From contig JADJYE010000035.1 in the NCBI GenBank assembly GCA_016719945.1, positions 124,001 to 188,000 on the forward strand: a DNA stretch of 64,000 nucleotides. Reading direction: 5' to 3'. The notes under the pieces were generated by a model. That model saw only the letters and a program-made list of their open reading frames with translations, made no database searches and was not told the origin of the DNA. Positions 16,758 to 26,642 of this stretch are shown piece by piece. The position numbers and the translations under genes were made by a program. This DNA is from Polyangiaceae bacterium (GTDB lineage Bacteria; Myxococcota_A; Polyangia; Polyangiales; Polyangiaceae). Positions within the stretch are counted from its first letter, which is position 1. Each line of letters opens with the position of its first letter.

Positions 16758-18104
16758 TCAGAGGCCGCAGATCCGATCGCACTGCTTGAGGTCCTGCTCG
16801 CGGTGCTTCTCGAGGATGCAGTCGTAGAACGCGTCGAGGTTCTTGCCGGAGCACTTCTGTTTGAGGCGCACGATGCCGTTGTCGCACTCGCGCTGGGTCA
16901 TCTTTCCGTCGTCGACGAAGCCCCTGAGGTGCTCGCAGAGCTGCTCGTCCTTCTGGGCCTGGGACCGAGGCTTGATCACTTCGGCGTCGTCGTCACTGCG
17001 CGAGCGCCGGGGTGGGTCGGGCTGGGCGAGCCAAACCACCCCGCCGAAGAGGAGCGCGACCGAGGCGACGGCGACGGCCGCCCACGCCCAGGGCGGCAGG
17101 GTCGCCCGGGTGGCCGCGACGGTAGGCGCGGCAGCGAGCCCCAACGGTGCTGCGGGCTGAGTGGCGGGCTGCGTCGGTCGAGACCACGTCGCGGCAGAGC
17201 CTGAGACCCAGCTGGCTTGCGCGACCGCCAGGGGGCGCGGGGCGCTGGCCATGGCGAGGGGCGCGCCGGGCCCCGACATCGCCGCCTCGAGGGCGCTGAC
17301 GAGCTCTCCAGCCGACGAGAAGCGGTGGTCGAGGCCACGAGCGAACGCCCTATGGAAGAGCGCTGACAGCGCCGGAGACAGCTCGCTGCCGAGGGTGAAC
17401 CGGCACGACTGGAGGCTCATCAGCAGCTCACGGATGGAGTCGCTCGCGAAGGGCGAGCGACCGGTGAGCGCCTCGTGACAGATCACCGCGAGCGACCAGA
17501 CATCGGCGCGAGCGTCGACCGCTGAGGAGTCGAAGAGCTGCTCGGGGCTCATGTACGCGAGCGTTCCGATCGTGACGCCCTCCGCCGCCGCGGTGAGCTG
17601 GCTGCCGTGGAGCTTCGCGATGCCAAAATCGAGGACCTTGAGCAAGAAGCCGTCGCGCTGTGGAGTGAGGAGCAGGTTCTCCGGCTTGATGTCGCGGTGG
17701 ACGATCCCGGCGGCGTGGGCGGCGTCGAGCGCGCTGCCCAGCTGCCGCGCGAGCGAGCGCACCACCTCCGCGGGCAGCGCGCCCTCGCGGTCCAACCGGG
17801 CGCGCAGGGGCTCGCCCGGGCACAGCTCCATCACGATGAAGGGGACGCCGTCGGTGGTGACGCCGAAGTCCATGATCTGCACGATGTGGGGGCTGCGGAT
17901 CTGCACCGCGGCGCGCGCTTCTCGGGCGAAGCGCTCGCGCAGATCGCGGTCGCCGGCGAAGCGCTCTGACATGAACTTCACCGCCACTTCGGCGTGGAGC
18001 ATCAAGTGCTCGCCGACCCACACGGCGCCCATGCCGCCTTCGGCGAGCGGTCGCGCGAGACGCACTCGCTCCGTCACCATGTCACCGGGGGCCCAGGCGC
18101 GCAC
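16758..18104 (-). CDS. Membrane-anchored Ser/Thr protein kinase (Hanks type)
   Basis: 448 residues. The kinase domain (about 12-275) is complete: glycine loop LAEGGMGAVWVG, Lys43, HRDIKPEN (136-143) and DFG (159-161), with SPEQ in the APE position. A Pro/Ala-rich linker leads to one transmembrane helix at ~338-360. The outside domain has six cysteines (390, 407, 418, 429, 442, 446), likely three disulfides, and could be a sensor. It should phosphorylate Ser/Thr on cytoplasmic targets. It converges with rpsG and is followed by the GH31 gene on its own strand upstream, 65 bases away. Confidence 0.92.
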   Translation of the reverse strand: MRAWAPGDMVTERVRLARPLAEGGMGAVWVGEHLMLHAEVAVKFMSERFAGDRDLRERFAREARAAVQIRSPHIVQIMDFGVTTDGVPFIVMELCPGEPLRARLDREGALPAEVVRSLARQLGSALDAAHAAGIVHRDIKPENLLLTPQRDGFLLKVLDFGIAKLHGSQLTAAAEGVTIGTLAYMSPEQLFDSSAVDARADVWSLAVICHEALTGRSPFASDSIRELLMSLQSCRFTLGSELSPALSALFHRAFARGLDHRFSSAGELVSALEAAMSGPGAPLAMASAPRPLAVAQASWVSGSAATWSRPTQPATQPAAPLGLAAAPTVAATRATLPPWAWAAVAVASVALLFGGVVWLAQPDPPRRSRSDDDAEVIKPRSQAQKDEQLCEHLRGFVDDGKMTQRECDNGIVRLKQKCSGKNLDAFYDCILEKHREQDLKQCDRICGL

Positions 18105-18169
18105 GTCGCGGATGTTAGATCACTCGCGGCGACATAGCGCCTGGTCGCCCCACGACAGCTCGTCGTAGC

Positions 18170-20752
18170 TCACCGGCGCAGGCGCACGACCGTGCGGCCC
18201 CACCCGCCCGACGTCGTGAACGTCGCCTCGTGCCCAGCGGCGTCGTTCACCGCGACCACGCCAGGGCCTTCGACGAAGACGAGCACCGCATCGCCCGACA
18301 CGTCGAAGCACGGCGTGACGGACCCGTCGGGCTCGCAGGAGGCGAGCGGCTCGGCCTGGGCGCCGTCCTCGGAGAAGGTGATCGACAGCGCCCCCTCCGG
18401 GTCGAACACGTCGGAGGTGAGCACATAGCTCAGCCCGTCCGCCTCTTCGAACGCGCCGTCGGCCCCCAGAAAGACGAGCACGTGGCGATCGTCACCGACC
18501 GCGCTCGGACCGGGGATCGCCTCGCTCTCACGAACCAGCGTCGCGACGCCCGGCGGGTACATCGGCACGATCGTCCCCGCCGCGGCGAAGACCGGGATCT
18601 CGGTGACCGGTGCGTCCACCGTGATCGTGGCCGGTCCTTCGACGCTCGCCCCGCCATCGAACGGGAACCAGCGCCCGGCAGGCAGGTACACGTCGCGAGA
18701 GGTCGCGCCTTCGCTGACGACTGGCGCGATCATGAGGCCCTCCCCGAGCATGACCTGGTCCGTGATCGGCCAGACGGTCGCGTCCTGGGGGAATCGAAGG
18801 GCCAGGTGGCGCCAAATGGGGACGCCCGTCGCGGACGCGTGGGCGGCGAGCCCCGCCAGCGTCGGGACGAGCGCCACGTGCAGCTCTGCGTACCGGCGGA
18901 AGTGGTCGATCGTCTCGGGGTCCTTCTCCCAGCTCCACTCCTTGTCCGGCTGTGCGCCGTGGTGGGTGCGCATCACCGGGGACCACGCGCCGAGCTCGGT
19001 CCATCGGAAGAACAGCTCCTTGGTGGAGCCGGGGCCGGCGGCCGATTGATAACCGGCGATGTCGTGCCCGTAGGTCGAGATCCCGGCGACGCCGAGGCCG
19101 ATGCCTTGAGGGATGATCGTCGGCAGGCCATCATCGATCGCGAACGTCGTCTGCTGGTCTCCCGCCCAGAACACGTCGACCAGCTCGGGTGTGCCGAACC
19201 AGCCGCTGCGCGCGAAGAACAGCCGCTCGCCCCCGTCGTCGGCTCCATCGATCGCTTCACGCGCGATCTCCTGCCACAGCACCGGCCACACGTTGTGCTG
19301 CTCGTAGGAAGGCCCCGCGGCGACGACGCCGTCGGTCGGCAGCCACTCGGCGAAGTCGTGCATCCAACCGTCGGCGCCGAGCGCCATCGCGTCCCTCATC
19401 TTGCCGACGGCCCACTCCCGCGCTTCGGGGTGCGTCAGGTCGAGCAGCCCCGTGTTCGTGAACTTCGCTCCGGTGAAGAGGTACGGCTCGCCCGCGCGCG
19501 TCTCGACGAGCCACCCGTTGTGGGCGGTCTCCTCCCACGCCTGCGTGCCCTCGTAGATGAACGGGTTGAAGTAGACGTGAAAGTCGAAGCCGAGCGCGTG
19601 GAGATCGTCCGCGACCTCCTCGATGTCGGGGTAGAGCGTCCGATCGACCTCCCACTCCTCCTCCAGGGCGTAGGTCTCCCCGCTCCACTCGCCCCCGCGC
19701 CAGTCCTCGGTCCAGATCACGCTCGCGGGGATGCGCTCGTCGCGCGCCTTCTGCGCGATGCGTCGGACGTTGTCGCTCCCGAAGACGGCGTCGAGCCACG
19801 GCGCGAACGCCACGCGAGGGGGCATCCGCGGCCGACCGAACGTCGCGCTCGCGCGCTCGAGCGCAGCGGCGGGGGAGGGGCCGTCGAAGACGTGGATCCG
19901 AGCCGGGATATCGACCTCGACGCGCGCCGCCGTCTCGCTCTCCGAGCACAGCGCGAGCGTGCTCCTGCGGTCCGTCTCGACGGTGAGCACGTAGCCCCGG
20001 CGCGACAGGACCTGAGGCAGCGGCGCGTGGCTCGAGTGGCGCTGGCCCTGGAGCATCCACAGCCCCGCGTAGTCGTCGGTGGTCGACCTGCCGATGCCGC
20101 CCTCGGTGACGAAGGTGGGGACGGTCTGCCCGCGGTGATCGGCGTCGAAGGCCTGCGCTCCGAGCCCGGCGAACCGGTCCTCCGTGTCGCACGCGAACCC
20201 CCATGAGAGCTTCGTGCGCCGCTCTGGCGAGGACGGCTCAGGCACCTCCCCGTCGGGCAGCGACAGGTCGACCACCAGGTGGCCCTCTTCCGCGGTCGAG
20301 AACGACAGAACCACGAGCGCGCGCCCGGAAGCGCGCGGGCTGACCTTGAGCTCCGAGACGTCGAGCGAGTCGGCCACCGCCCACGGGCCGTGCGGCGTCA
20401 GCGTCGGCTTGAACGCGCCGAACTGCATCTCGTAGGTCGTCGTCACCTGCCTCGTCGCGAACCCGACGAGCGGAGGGGCGTCCCCGGCGATCGGGGCAGG
20501 GGCCAGCCCGTCGAGCAGCACGCGCCCGTCTGCGGCCGCGACCACGAGGCGGTTTCCCTCGACCACGCGGACGTCGAAGCCGCCCTCGACGTCGACCTCG
20601 GCAGGGGCGGGGAGGACGGCCTCGTCGACGCACGCCGCGGTCGAGAGCGCCACAGCGATCCACGCAGCGAGCGGTCGAGCCTCGCGCGTCCGCGCCGAGG
20701 TCGCGCGCCTCAGCGGCCGCCTGATTGGCTCTTCGAGATCTTCAGCTCGCAC
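18170..20752 (-). CDS. Exported GH31-family glycosidase (alpha-glucosidase-like lipoprotein)
   Basis: About 860 residues. The GH31 catalytic barrel is clear: DGWMHDFAEW with the predicted nucleophile Asp466, and VFWAGDQQTTF with the predicted acid/base Asp532. After the barrel come the usual beta domains (EGLMIAPVV, YLPAGRWFPFDGG). It should hydrolyse alpha-glucosidic or related alpha-linked glycans outside the cytoplasm. A lipobox (STAAC) follows a hydrophobic stretch. No ATG lies near this signal. GTG at 20752 is the best start and makes the gene overlap the upstream lipoprotein by 43 bases; the open frame extends to 20875 but that part is shadow-like. Specificity within GH31 (glucosidase, xylosidase, transglycosidase) is not determinable. 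Confidence 0.87.
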   Translation of the reverse strand: MRAEDLEEPIRRPLRRATSARTREARPLAAWIAVALSTAACVDEAVLPAPAEVDVEGGFDVRVVEGNRLVVAAADGRVLLDGLAPAPIAGDAPPLVGFATRQVTTTYEMQFGAFKPTLTPHGPWAVADSLDVSELKVSPRASGRALVVLSFSTAEEGHLVVDLSLPDGEVPEPSSPERRTKLSWGFACDTEDRFAGLGAQAFDADHRGQTVPTFVTEGGIGRSTTDDYAGLWMLQGQRHSSHAPLPQVLSRRGYVLTVETDRRSTLALCSESETAARVEVDIPARIHVFDGPSPAAALERASATFGRPRMPPRVAFAPWLDAVFGSDNVRRIAQKARDERIPASVIWTEDWRGGEWSGETYALEEEWEVDRTLYPDIEEVADDLHALGFDFHVYFNPFIYEGTQAWEETAHNGWLVETRAGEPYLFTGAKFTNTGLLDLTHPEAREWAVGKMRDAMALGADGWMHDFAEWLPTDGVVAAGPSYEQHNVWPVLWQEIAREAIDGADDGGERLFFARSGWFGTPELVDVFWAGDQQTTFAIDDGLPTIIPQGIGLGVAGISTYGHDIAGYQSAAGPGSTKELFFRWTELGAWSPVMRTHHGAQPDKEWSWEKDPETIDHFRRYAELHVALVPTLAGLAAHASATGVPIWRHLALRFPQDATVWPITDQVMLGEGLMIAPVVSEGATSRDVYLPAGRWFPFDGGASVEGPATITVDAPVTEIPVFAAAGTIVPMYPPGVATLVRESEAIPGPSAVGDDRHVLVFLGADGAFEEADGLSYVLTSDVFDPEGALSITFSEDGAQAEPLASCEPDGSVTPCFDVSGDAVLVFVEGPGVVAVNDAAGHEATFTTSGGWGRTVVRLRR

Positions 20753-21402
20753 TCGGCGATCCTCTCGTAGCTCTGGCCGACCTCTGCAGGGATCTGACTC
20801 GGCGGGATGCCCGTGCCGTCCAGCTTCGCCTTGTGCCTCGCGTTCGTGTCCTCCACACATTTCATGGTCGTGCACGCGCAGAACTCCGCCTCGTAAGCCT
20901 TGAGGGCTGCGACCAGCTGATCGCCACGGTTCGTCGCGACCGAGGCGCGCCTGCGGGCGCCAGACGCCTTGACCCTCGCGTCGAACAGCGCCTCGTACGC
21001 GTCACACAGCTTGTTGAACGCCGCGATCTCGTTCGCGTCGGTGGAGAGCTTCCCGCACACCTTCAGCGTGACCTGCGCGATGCTCTGGGCGAGCGCCTGC
21101 CGAGTCTCCTCGCTGACGTGCGCGTCGGGAGCGTCCTTGATCTCGGCGTAGCCGTCGCGGAGGCTATCGGAATACCGCGCGTAGACCTTGGAGGCCGCCG
21201 CCGACGTGCTCTCGCGATCGTACTCCTCGCCGAAGGCGGTGTTCGTCTTGATGAAGGTCTCGAACTTCTGCTCGAGCGGCTTCTTGGCCGAGGTCGTAGC
21301 GGACGCGGAGCCAACAGGGGCTGGGGGCGCGTCCGCCGAGCAAGCGACGAGCGCGGCCAACGTGGCGGTGGCGAGCGTGCGTGAGCGAGCGTCGAACACC
21401 AT
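20710..21402 (-). CDS. Hypothetical lipoprotein, paralogue of 21466-21957
   Basis: 230 residues with a lipoprotein-type signal (LAALVAC). A Ser/Ala/Thr-rich linker follows, then a helical domain: EQKFETFIKTNTAF, DSLRDGYAEIKDA, SEETRQALAQSI and NKLCDAYEALFDA. The same elements occur in the next lipoprotein upstream (FELFMKENSEL, RYDAIKDARGFQVTEETK, KKLCDDYTALF), so the pair arose by duplication. This copy has an extra C-terminal part with four more cysteines (CACTTMKCVED and AECELK). No enzyme motif is seen. It is probably a periplasmic or surface-anchored helical protein. Its 3' end overlaps the start region of the GH31 gene. Confidence 0.75.
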   Translation of the reverse strand: MVFDARSRTLATATLAALVACSADAPPAPVGSASATTSAKKPLEQKFETFIKTNTAFGEEYDRESTSAAASKVYARYSDSLRDGYAEIKDAPDAHVSEETRQALAQSIAQVTLKVCGKLSTDANEIAAFNKLCDAYEALFDARVKASGARRRASVATNRGDQLVAALKAYEAEFCACTTMKCVEDTNARHKAKLDGTGIPPSQIPAEVGQSYERIAECELKISKSQSGGR

Positions 21403-21465
21403 GGTGCTAGCGAGGATTATCGGCCGAGCGCGCCGATCTGCAAGCGCTCTCGCCTGCTGGGCCGC

Positions 21466-21957
21466 TCACGGGCTCGGGGCCGCGCCTTTGGCAGCGCTGG
21501 GGTCGTCTTCTACCCCGAACAGCGCGGTGTAGTCGTCGCACAGCTTCTTGAAGCTCGCGGACTCGGTCGCATCCAGAGAGATCTTCAAGCACACCTTGGT
21601 CGTGCAGGCCGTGACGTTCTCGCCGAACTTGGTCTTCGTCTCCTCGGTGACCTGGAAGCCGCGGGCGTCCTTGATGGCGTCGTAGCGCTTCCTCAGGCTC
21701 ACCTTGCGCGCGTCCCAGATCTTCGTGGCGCCGGCCGCAGACTTCTCCTTCTCGATCAAGTCCGCCAGCTCGCTGTTCTCTTTCATGAACAGCTCGAACT
21801 TCTCATCCATGGTCAGGATGGGTCGGTCGTCCTTCGTGTCCTGCTCGTCCTTGTCCCGGTCCTTCGACGAGCTCTTCTTGTCGCCGCAGCCCCATGTCAG
21901 CACGGCTGCGCAGAGCGCTAGAGGGAGGGCGCGAGGCCAGGCGGCTACACGTGACAT
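21466..21957 (-). CDS. Hypothetical lipoprotein, shorter paralogue
   Basis: 163 residues; signal peptide with a lipobox-like TWGC, then a strongly charged Lys/Asp/Glu/Ser linker of about 25 residues. The domain is helical, with FELFMKENSELADLIEKEK, a conserved RYDAIKDA motif and three cysteines (CTTKVCLK and KKLCDD) that align with those of the downstream paralogue. It ends with a low-complexity Ala/Pro tail. It lies 63 bases upstream of its paralogue on the same strand and probably shares its transcript. It diverges from fusA. Function unknown. Confidence 0.75.
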   Translation of the reverse strand: MSRVAAWPRALPLALCAAVLTWGCGDKKSSSKDRDKDEQDTKDDRPILTMDEKFELFMKENSELADLIEKEKSAAGATKIWDARKVSLRKRYDAIKDARGFQVTEETKTKFGENVTACTTKVCLKISLDATESASFKKLCDDYTALFGVEDDPSAAKGAAPSP

Positions 21958-22030
21958 GTGCGCGAGACTACCCGATGGAGTGAGGCCGAGGACGCAGCGT
22001 GAGCGCGGCTCGGCGCGGCCCGGAAGCCGG

Positions 22031-22058
22031 TTGACACGAGGGGGAGCACGACTAAGCT
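22031..22058 (+). promoter_or_regulatory. Putative fusA promoter
   Basis: TTGACA (22031-22036) and TAAGCT (22053-22058) are separated by 16 bases, followed by a GC-rich discriminator (CCGCGCTCC). Transcription would start around 22065, only about five bases before the fusA ATG, so the mRNA may be almost leaderless. Confidence 0.6.
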
Positions 22059-22069
22059 CCGCGCTCCTT

Positions 22070-24187
22070 ATGGCCCGCGATTACAGCCTCGAGAAGACCC
22101 GAAACATCGGGATCATGGCGCACATCGACGCGGGCAAGACCACGACGACCGAGCGGATCCTCTACTACACGGGGGTCAACTACAAGCTCGGCGAGGTCCA
22201 CGAGGGCGCCGCCACGATGGACTACATGGTCCAGGAGCAAGAGCGCGGCATCACCATCACCTCCGCCGCGACCAACTGCTACTGGAAGCCGGAAGAGGGC
22301 CCGTTCAAGGGCGTCAGCCACCGCATCAACATCATCGACACGCCGGGACACGTCGACTTCACCATCGAGGTCGAGCGCTCTCTCCGCGTGCTCGACGGTG
22401 CGGTCGCCGTCTTCGATGGGGGCAACGGCGTCGAGCCGCAGACCGAGACCGTCTGGCGCCAGGCCGACAAGTACCACGTGCCGCGCATCGTCTTCATCAA
22501 CAAGATGGACAAGGTCGGCGCCGATTTCGACATGTGCCTGGCGTCGATCAAGGAGCGCCTCGGAGCCGTCCCGATCGCGGTTCAATACCCGCTCGGCCAA
22601 GAGGAGACGTTCCGCGGCGTGATCGATCTCGTCTCGATGCAAGCCATCACGTTCGACGAGGAGTCGAAGGGCCAGAAGTTCGCTCACGGTGCGGTCCCGG
22701 CCGACCTCTTGCCGCGCTGCAAAGAGCTGCGCGATCAGATGCTCGAGGTCCTCGCGGACGTCTCCGACGCAGTGATGGAAAAGTTCGTCGGCGGCGCCGC
22801 CGAGACCATCACGCACGAGGAGATCTGGGCGGCGATCCGCAAGGGCACCCTCGACTTCCGGTTCGTGCCCGTGCTGTGCGGCTCCGCCTTCAAGAACAAG
22901 GGCGTCCAGCAGCTGCTCGACGCGGTCATCGGCTACTTGCCGTCTCCGCTCGACATCCCCCCCATGAAGGGCGTGAACCCCGACAAGAAGGACCGCCCCG
23001 AGACGACGCGCAAGGCCTCCGACGAAGAGCCCTTCAGCGCGCTCGCCTTCAAGATCCTGCACGACCCCTTCGGCACGCTCACCTTCTTCCGCGTCTACTC
23101 TGGCACCACGTCGAGCGGCCTCTCGGTGATGAACTCGACGCGCGGCAAGCGCGAGCGCTTCGGGCGCATCCTGCGCATGCACGCCAACAAGCGCGAAGAG
23201 GTCGACACCTGCTACGCGGGGAACATCTACGCCGCGGTGGGCCTGCGCGATACGCGCACGGGCGACACCCTGTGCGACGAGAAGCACCCCATCCTCCTCG
23301 AGCAGATGGACTTCCCCGAGCCGGTGATCTCGATCGCGATCGAACCGAAGACCAAGGCAGACCTCGACAAGCTCGGGGGCGCCCTGCAGAAGCTGGCCTA
23401 CGAAGACCCGAGCTTCCGCACCTTCACCAACGAGGAGACCGGCCAGACGATCATCGCCGGCATGGGCGAGCTGCACCTCGAGATCATCGTCGACCGCTTG
23501 AAGCGCGAGCACAAAGTCGAGGCCAACGTCGGCAAGCCGGAGGTCGCCTACAAGGAGACGATCTCGAGGGCCGCGCACAAGGTCGAGGGCAAGTTCATCC
23601 GTCAGACTGGCGGTAAGGGTCAATACGGCCACGTCGTCATCGACCTCGAGCCGGGACCCCGCGGCTCGGGCTTCGTGTTCGAGAACGACGTCATCGGCGG
23701 CATCATCCCGAAGGAGTTCATCCCCTCGGTCGAGAAGGGGATCCGCGAGGCGATGACGCGCGGCGTGCTCGCGGGTTACCCGCTCATCGACTGCAAGGCG
23801 CGCCTGTTCGACGGCAGCTTTCACGAGGTCGACTCTTCCACCAGCGCGTTCGAGGTCGCCGGCTCGCTCGCCTTCCAAGAGGCAGCCGAGAAGGCCGGCC
23901 TCGTGCTGCTCGAGCCGGTCATGCGCGTCGAGGTCGTCAGCCCCGACCAGTACCTCGGCGACGTCATCGGCGACCTCAACTCGCGCCGCGGCCGGGTGAC
24001 GGACATGTCCCAGCGCGCCAATACGCGCGTCATCCAGGCCGAGGTCCCCCTCGCCGCGATGTTCGGCTACGCGACCGACCTCCGCTCGCGCACCCAGGGC
24101 CGCGCGACATACTCGATGCATTTTTCGCAGTACGCCCCGGTGCCCACGGCGATCCAGGAAGAGATCGTCAAGAAGCAGCGCGGCTGA
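22070..24187 (+). CDS. fusA: Translation elongation factor G
   Basis: 705 residues from ATG 22070. The frame is open further upstream to 21704, but that part is antisense to a lipoprotein gene, and family alignment starts at MARDYSLEKTRNIGI. GTPase motifs are intact: AHIDAGKTTTT (P-loop), QERGITITSA (switch I), DTPGHVDF and NKMD. Domains II to V follow, with GQYGHV and the C-terminal SRRGRV. EF-G catalyses translocation and, with RRF, ribosome recycling. No Shine-Dalgarno sequence precedes the ATG; GCTCCTT does not pair in the usual sense. The operon context is split: rpsG is 5.4 kb upstream, and tuf follows after one extra gene. Confidence 0.96.
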   Translation: MARDYSLEKTRNIGIMAHIDAGKTTTTERILYYTGVNYKLGEVHEGAATMDYMVQEQERGITITSAATNCYWKPEEGPFKGVSHRINIIDTPGHVDFTIEVERSLRVLDGAVAVFDGGNGVEPQTETVWRQADKYHVPRIVFINKMDKVGADFDMCLASIKERLGAVPIAVQYPLGQEETFRGVIDLVSMQAITFDEESKGQKFAHGAVPADLLPRCKELRDQMLEVLADVSDAVMEKFVGGAAETITHEEIWAAIRKGTLDFRFVPVLCGSAFKNKGVQQLLDAVIGYLPSPLDIPPMKGVNPDKKDRPETTRKASDEEPFSALAFKILHDPFGTLTFFRVYSGTTSSGLSVMNSTRGKRERFGRILRMHANKREEVDTCYAGNIYAAVGLRDTRTGDTLCDEKHPILLEQMDFPEPVISIAIEPKTKADLDKLGGALQKLAYEDPSFRTFTNEETGQTIIAGMGELHLEIIVDRLKREHKVEANVGKPEVAYKETISRAAHKVEGKFIRQTGGKGQYGHVVIDLEPGPRGSGFVFENDVIGGIIPKEFIPSVEKGIREAMTRGVLAGYPLIDCKARLFDGSFHEVDSSTSAFEVAGSLAFQEAAEKAGLVLLEPVMRVEVVSPDQYLGDVIGDLNSRRGRVTDMSQRANTRVIQAEVPLAAMFGYATDLRSRTQGRATYSMHFSQYAPVPTAIQEEIVKKQRG

Positions 24188-24215
24188 GGGCTGCGGGCTG
24201 GGCTAAGATCGCGCC

Positions 24216-24776
24216 ATGGCTCAGCGCGGCGTCCCCGAGGCGACCTACGCCGACATCGAGGCGCTGCCCCCCAACGTGACCGGCCAGATCATCGACGGCG
24301 TCCTCTACGCCCACGCCAGGCCCGCCTCGCCGTACGCGAGGGCCTCGAGCGTGCTCGGCAGCGATCTCGGGGGGCCCTTCGATCGAGGTCGAGGCGGTCC
24401 CGGGGGCTGGCTGATCCTCTTCGAGCCCGAGCTGCACTTCGGTCGGGACGTGCTCGTCCCCGATGTGGCGGGGTGGCGGCGCGAGCGCATGCCGGAGATG
24501 CCGCGCGTCCCGTTCTTCGAGCTCGCCCCGGACTGGGTCTGTGAGGTGCTCTCGCCGAGCACGGCGGGCCTCGACCGCGTGAAGAAGCTGGCCGTCTACC
24601 TGCGCGAGGGCGTGACGCACCTGTGGTTCGTCGACCCCGAGGGCAAGACTCTGGAGGTTCTCCGCCGAGAAGGAGAGCGCTATGTCGTGGCCGCTACCTT
24701 CGAGGGGGACGCCCCCATCCGCGCCGAGCCCTTCGACGCCATCGAGCTCGAGCTCGGTGCGCTATGGCGAGGGTAG
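24216..24776 (+). CDS. Uma2-family (DUF820) putative restriction-endonuclease-fold protein
   Basis: 186 residues. It has the Uma2 pattern: LVPDVAGWRRER, PDWVCEVLSPSTAGLDRVKKLAVYLREG and THLWFVDPEGKTLEVLR. These contain the D...E...K residues of the PD-(D/E)XK nuclease fold. Such genes are widespread in cyanobacteria and Polyangia, often in many copies, and their role is still unclear. It sits 28 bases after fusA and just before the tuf promoter, so it may be read through from fusA. It splits what is usually a fusA-tuf junction and may be an insertion. The spacing between the acidic residues looks normal, so it is probably intact. Confidence 0.85.
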   Translation: MAQRGVPEATYADIEALPPNVTGQIIDGVLYAHARPASPYARASSVLGSDLGGPFDRGRGGPGGWLILFEPELHFGRDVLVPDVAGWRRERMPEMPRVPFFELAPDWVCEVLSPSTAGLDRVKKLAVYLREGVTHLWFVDPEGKTLEVLRREGERYVVAATFEGDAPIRAEPFDAIELELGALWRG

Positions 24777-24795
24777 GGGCCGGAGTTGAACGAGG

Positions 24796-24823
24796 TTGAC
24801 ACGCGCGCACACCTGACTAGAGT
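24796..24823 (+). promoter_or_regulatory. Putative tuf promoter
   Basis: TTGACA (24796-24801) and TAGAGT (24818-24823), 16 bases apart, followed by GCGCGCTCC as in the fusA promoter. A start near 24830 would give tuf a leader of about 290 bases. The GC-rich discriminator is the kind associated with stringent control of translation genes (general knowledge). Confidence 0.6.
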
Positions 24824-24830
24824 GCGCGCT

Positions 24831-25123
24831 CCCTAGTACCTGTGAGGAGCGCTAACGAGGAATGATCACGTCGACATAAGGATCGGGCTACCGCAGGGGC
24901 CGGCTCAATGAGCGCCGCGCCCACCCACAACTGACGCGTATCCCGACTCCCTCTCCGGGTTCCCCGAGCGTCCGCCACATGGCGGCGGACCAAGCGCCCT
25001 GTTCCTCTCACGAGGACCGAGCGCGGAACGGACCGGAGGGGGGTCGCTGTTTTGTTCGACCGCTTCCCCGCGCTCCCAAAGCTCACAACCGACCCACCGC
25101 CCCCAAGAAAAGAAGGAAACGTC
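24831..25123 (+). other. Long untranslated leader of tuf
   Basis: No real gene is seen in these ~290 bases. They contain a five-codon open frame (ATG 24862 to TAA 24879) preceded by GAGG, and a perfect 7-bp hairpin (GTCCGCC/GGCGGAC, 24970-24990). The tuf ribosome-binding site AGAAGGA lies near the end. A tRNA cluster, common before tuf in other bacteria, was looked for and not found. The leader may control tuf expression, but nothing matches a riboswitch I know. Confidence 0.4.
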
Positions 25124-26314
<1,191 letters not shown>

Positions 26315-26320
26315 TCAGTC

Positions 26321-26632
26321 ATGGCCGACGGCACCAAGATCCGCATCCGCCTCAAGGCGTTCGATTCCCAGCTGCTCGACAAGTCCACCACGGACATCGT
26401 CGAGACGGCGAAGCGCACGGGCGCTCGCGTCGCAGGGCCCATCCCCCTGCCGACCACGATCCGTCGCTACACGGTCCTTCGTGGCCCCCACGTGGACAAG
26501 AAGTCTCGCGAGCAGTTCGAGGTGCGAACGCACAAGCGCCTGCTCGACATCATCGATCCGACCCAGCAGACCCTCGACGCCCTCATGAAGCTGGATCTTT
26601 CGGCCGGCGTCGACGTCGAGATCAAGTCGTAG
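26321..26632 (+). CDS. rpsJ: 30S ribosomal protein S10
   Basis: 103 residues, standard length. It carries IRIRLKAFDSQLLDKS, the loop PLPTTIRRYTVLRGPHVDKKSREQFE (split here into its known parts), and KRLLDIIDP, all diagnostic of S10. It sits in the 30S head and also acts as NusE in antitermination. Its Shine-Dalgarno (GGAG) overlaps the end of tuf, so expression is coupled to it. The next gene is rplD rather than rplC, only ten bases downstream; the usual S10-L3-L4 order is therefore broken. Confidence 0.97.
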   Translation: MADGTKIRIRLKAFDSQLLDKSTTDIVETAKRTGARVAGPIPLPTTIRRYTVLRGPHVDKKSREQFEVRTHKRLLDIIDPTQQTLDALMKLDLSAGVDVEIKS

Positions 26633-26642
26633 GGAGCAAGCC

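Noticed and set aside
21704..22069. Longer start for fusA
   Set aside because: The extra part is antisense to a lipoprotein gene and does not align with EF-G.
22052..24121. Minus-strand open frame of 689 codons
   Set aside because: Antisense to fusA; it arises from GC-rich third positions.
24777..25123. tRNA genes before tuf
   Set aside because: No cloverleaf or T-loop (GGTTCRA) was found.
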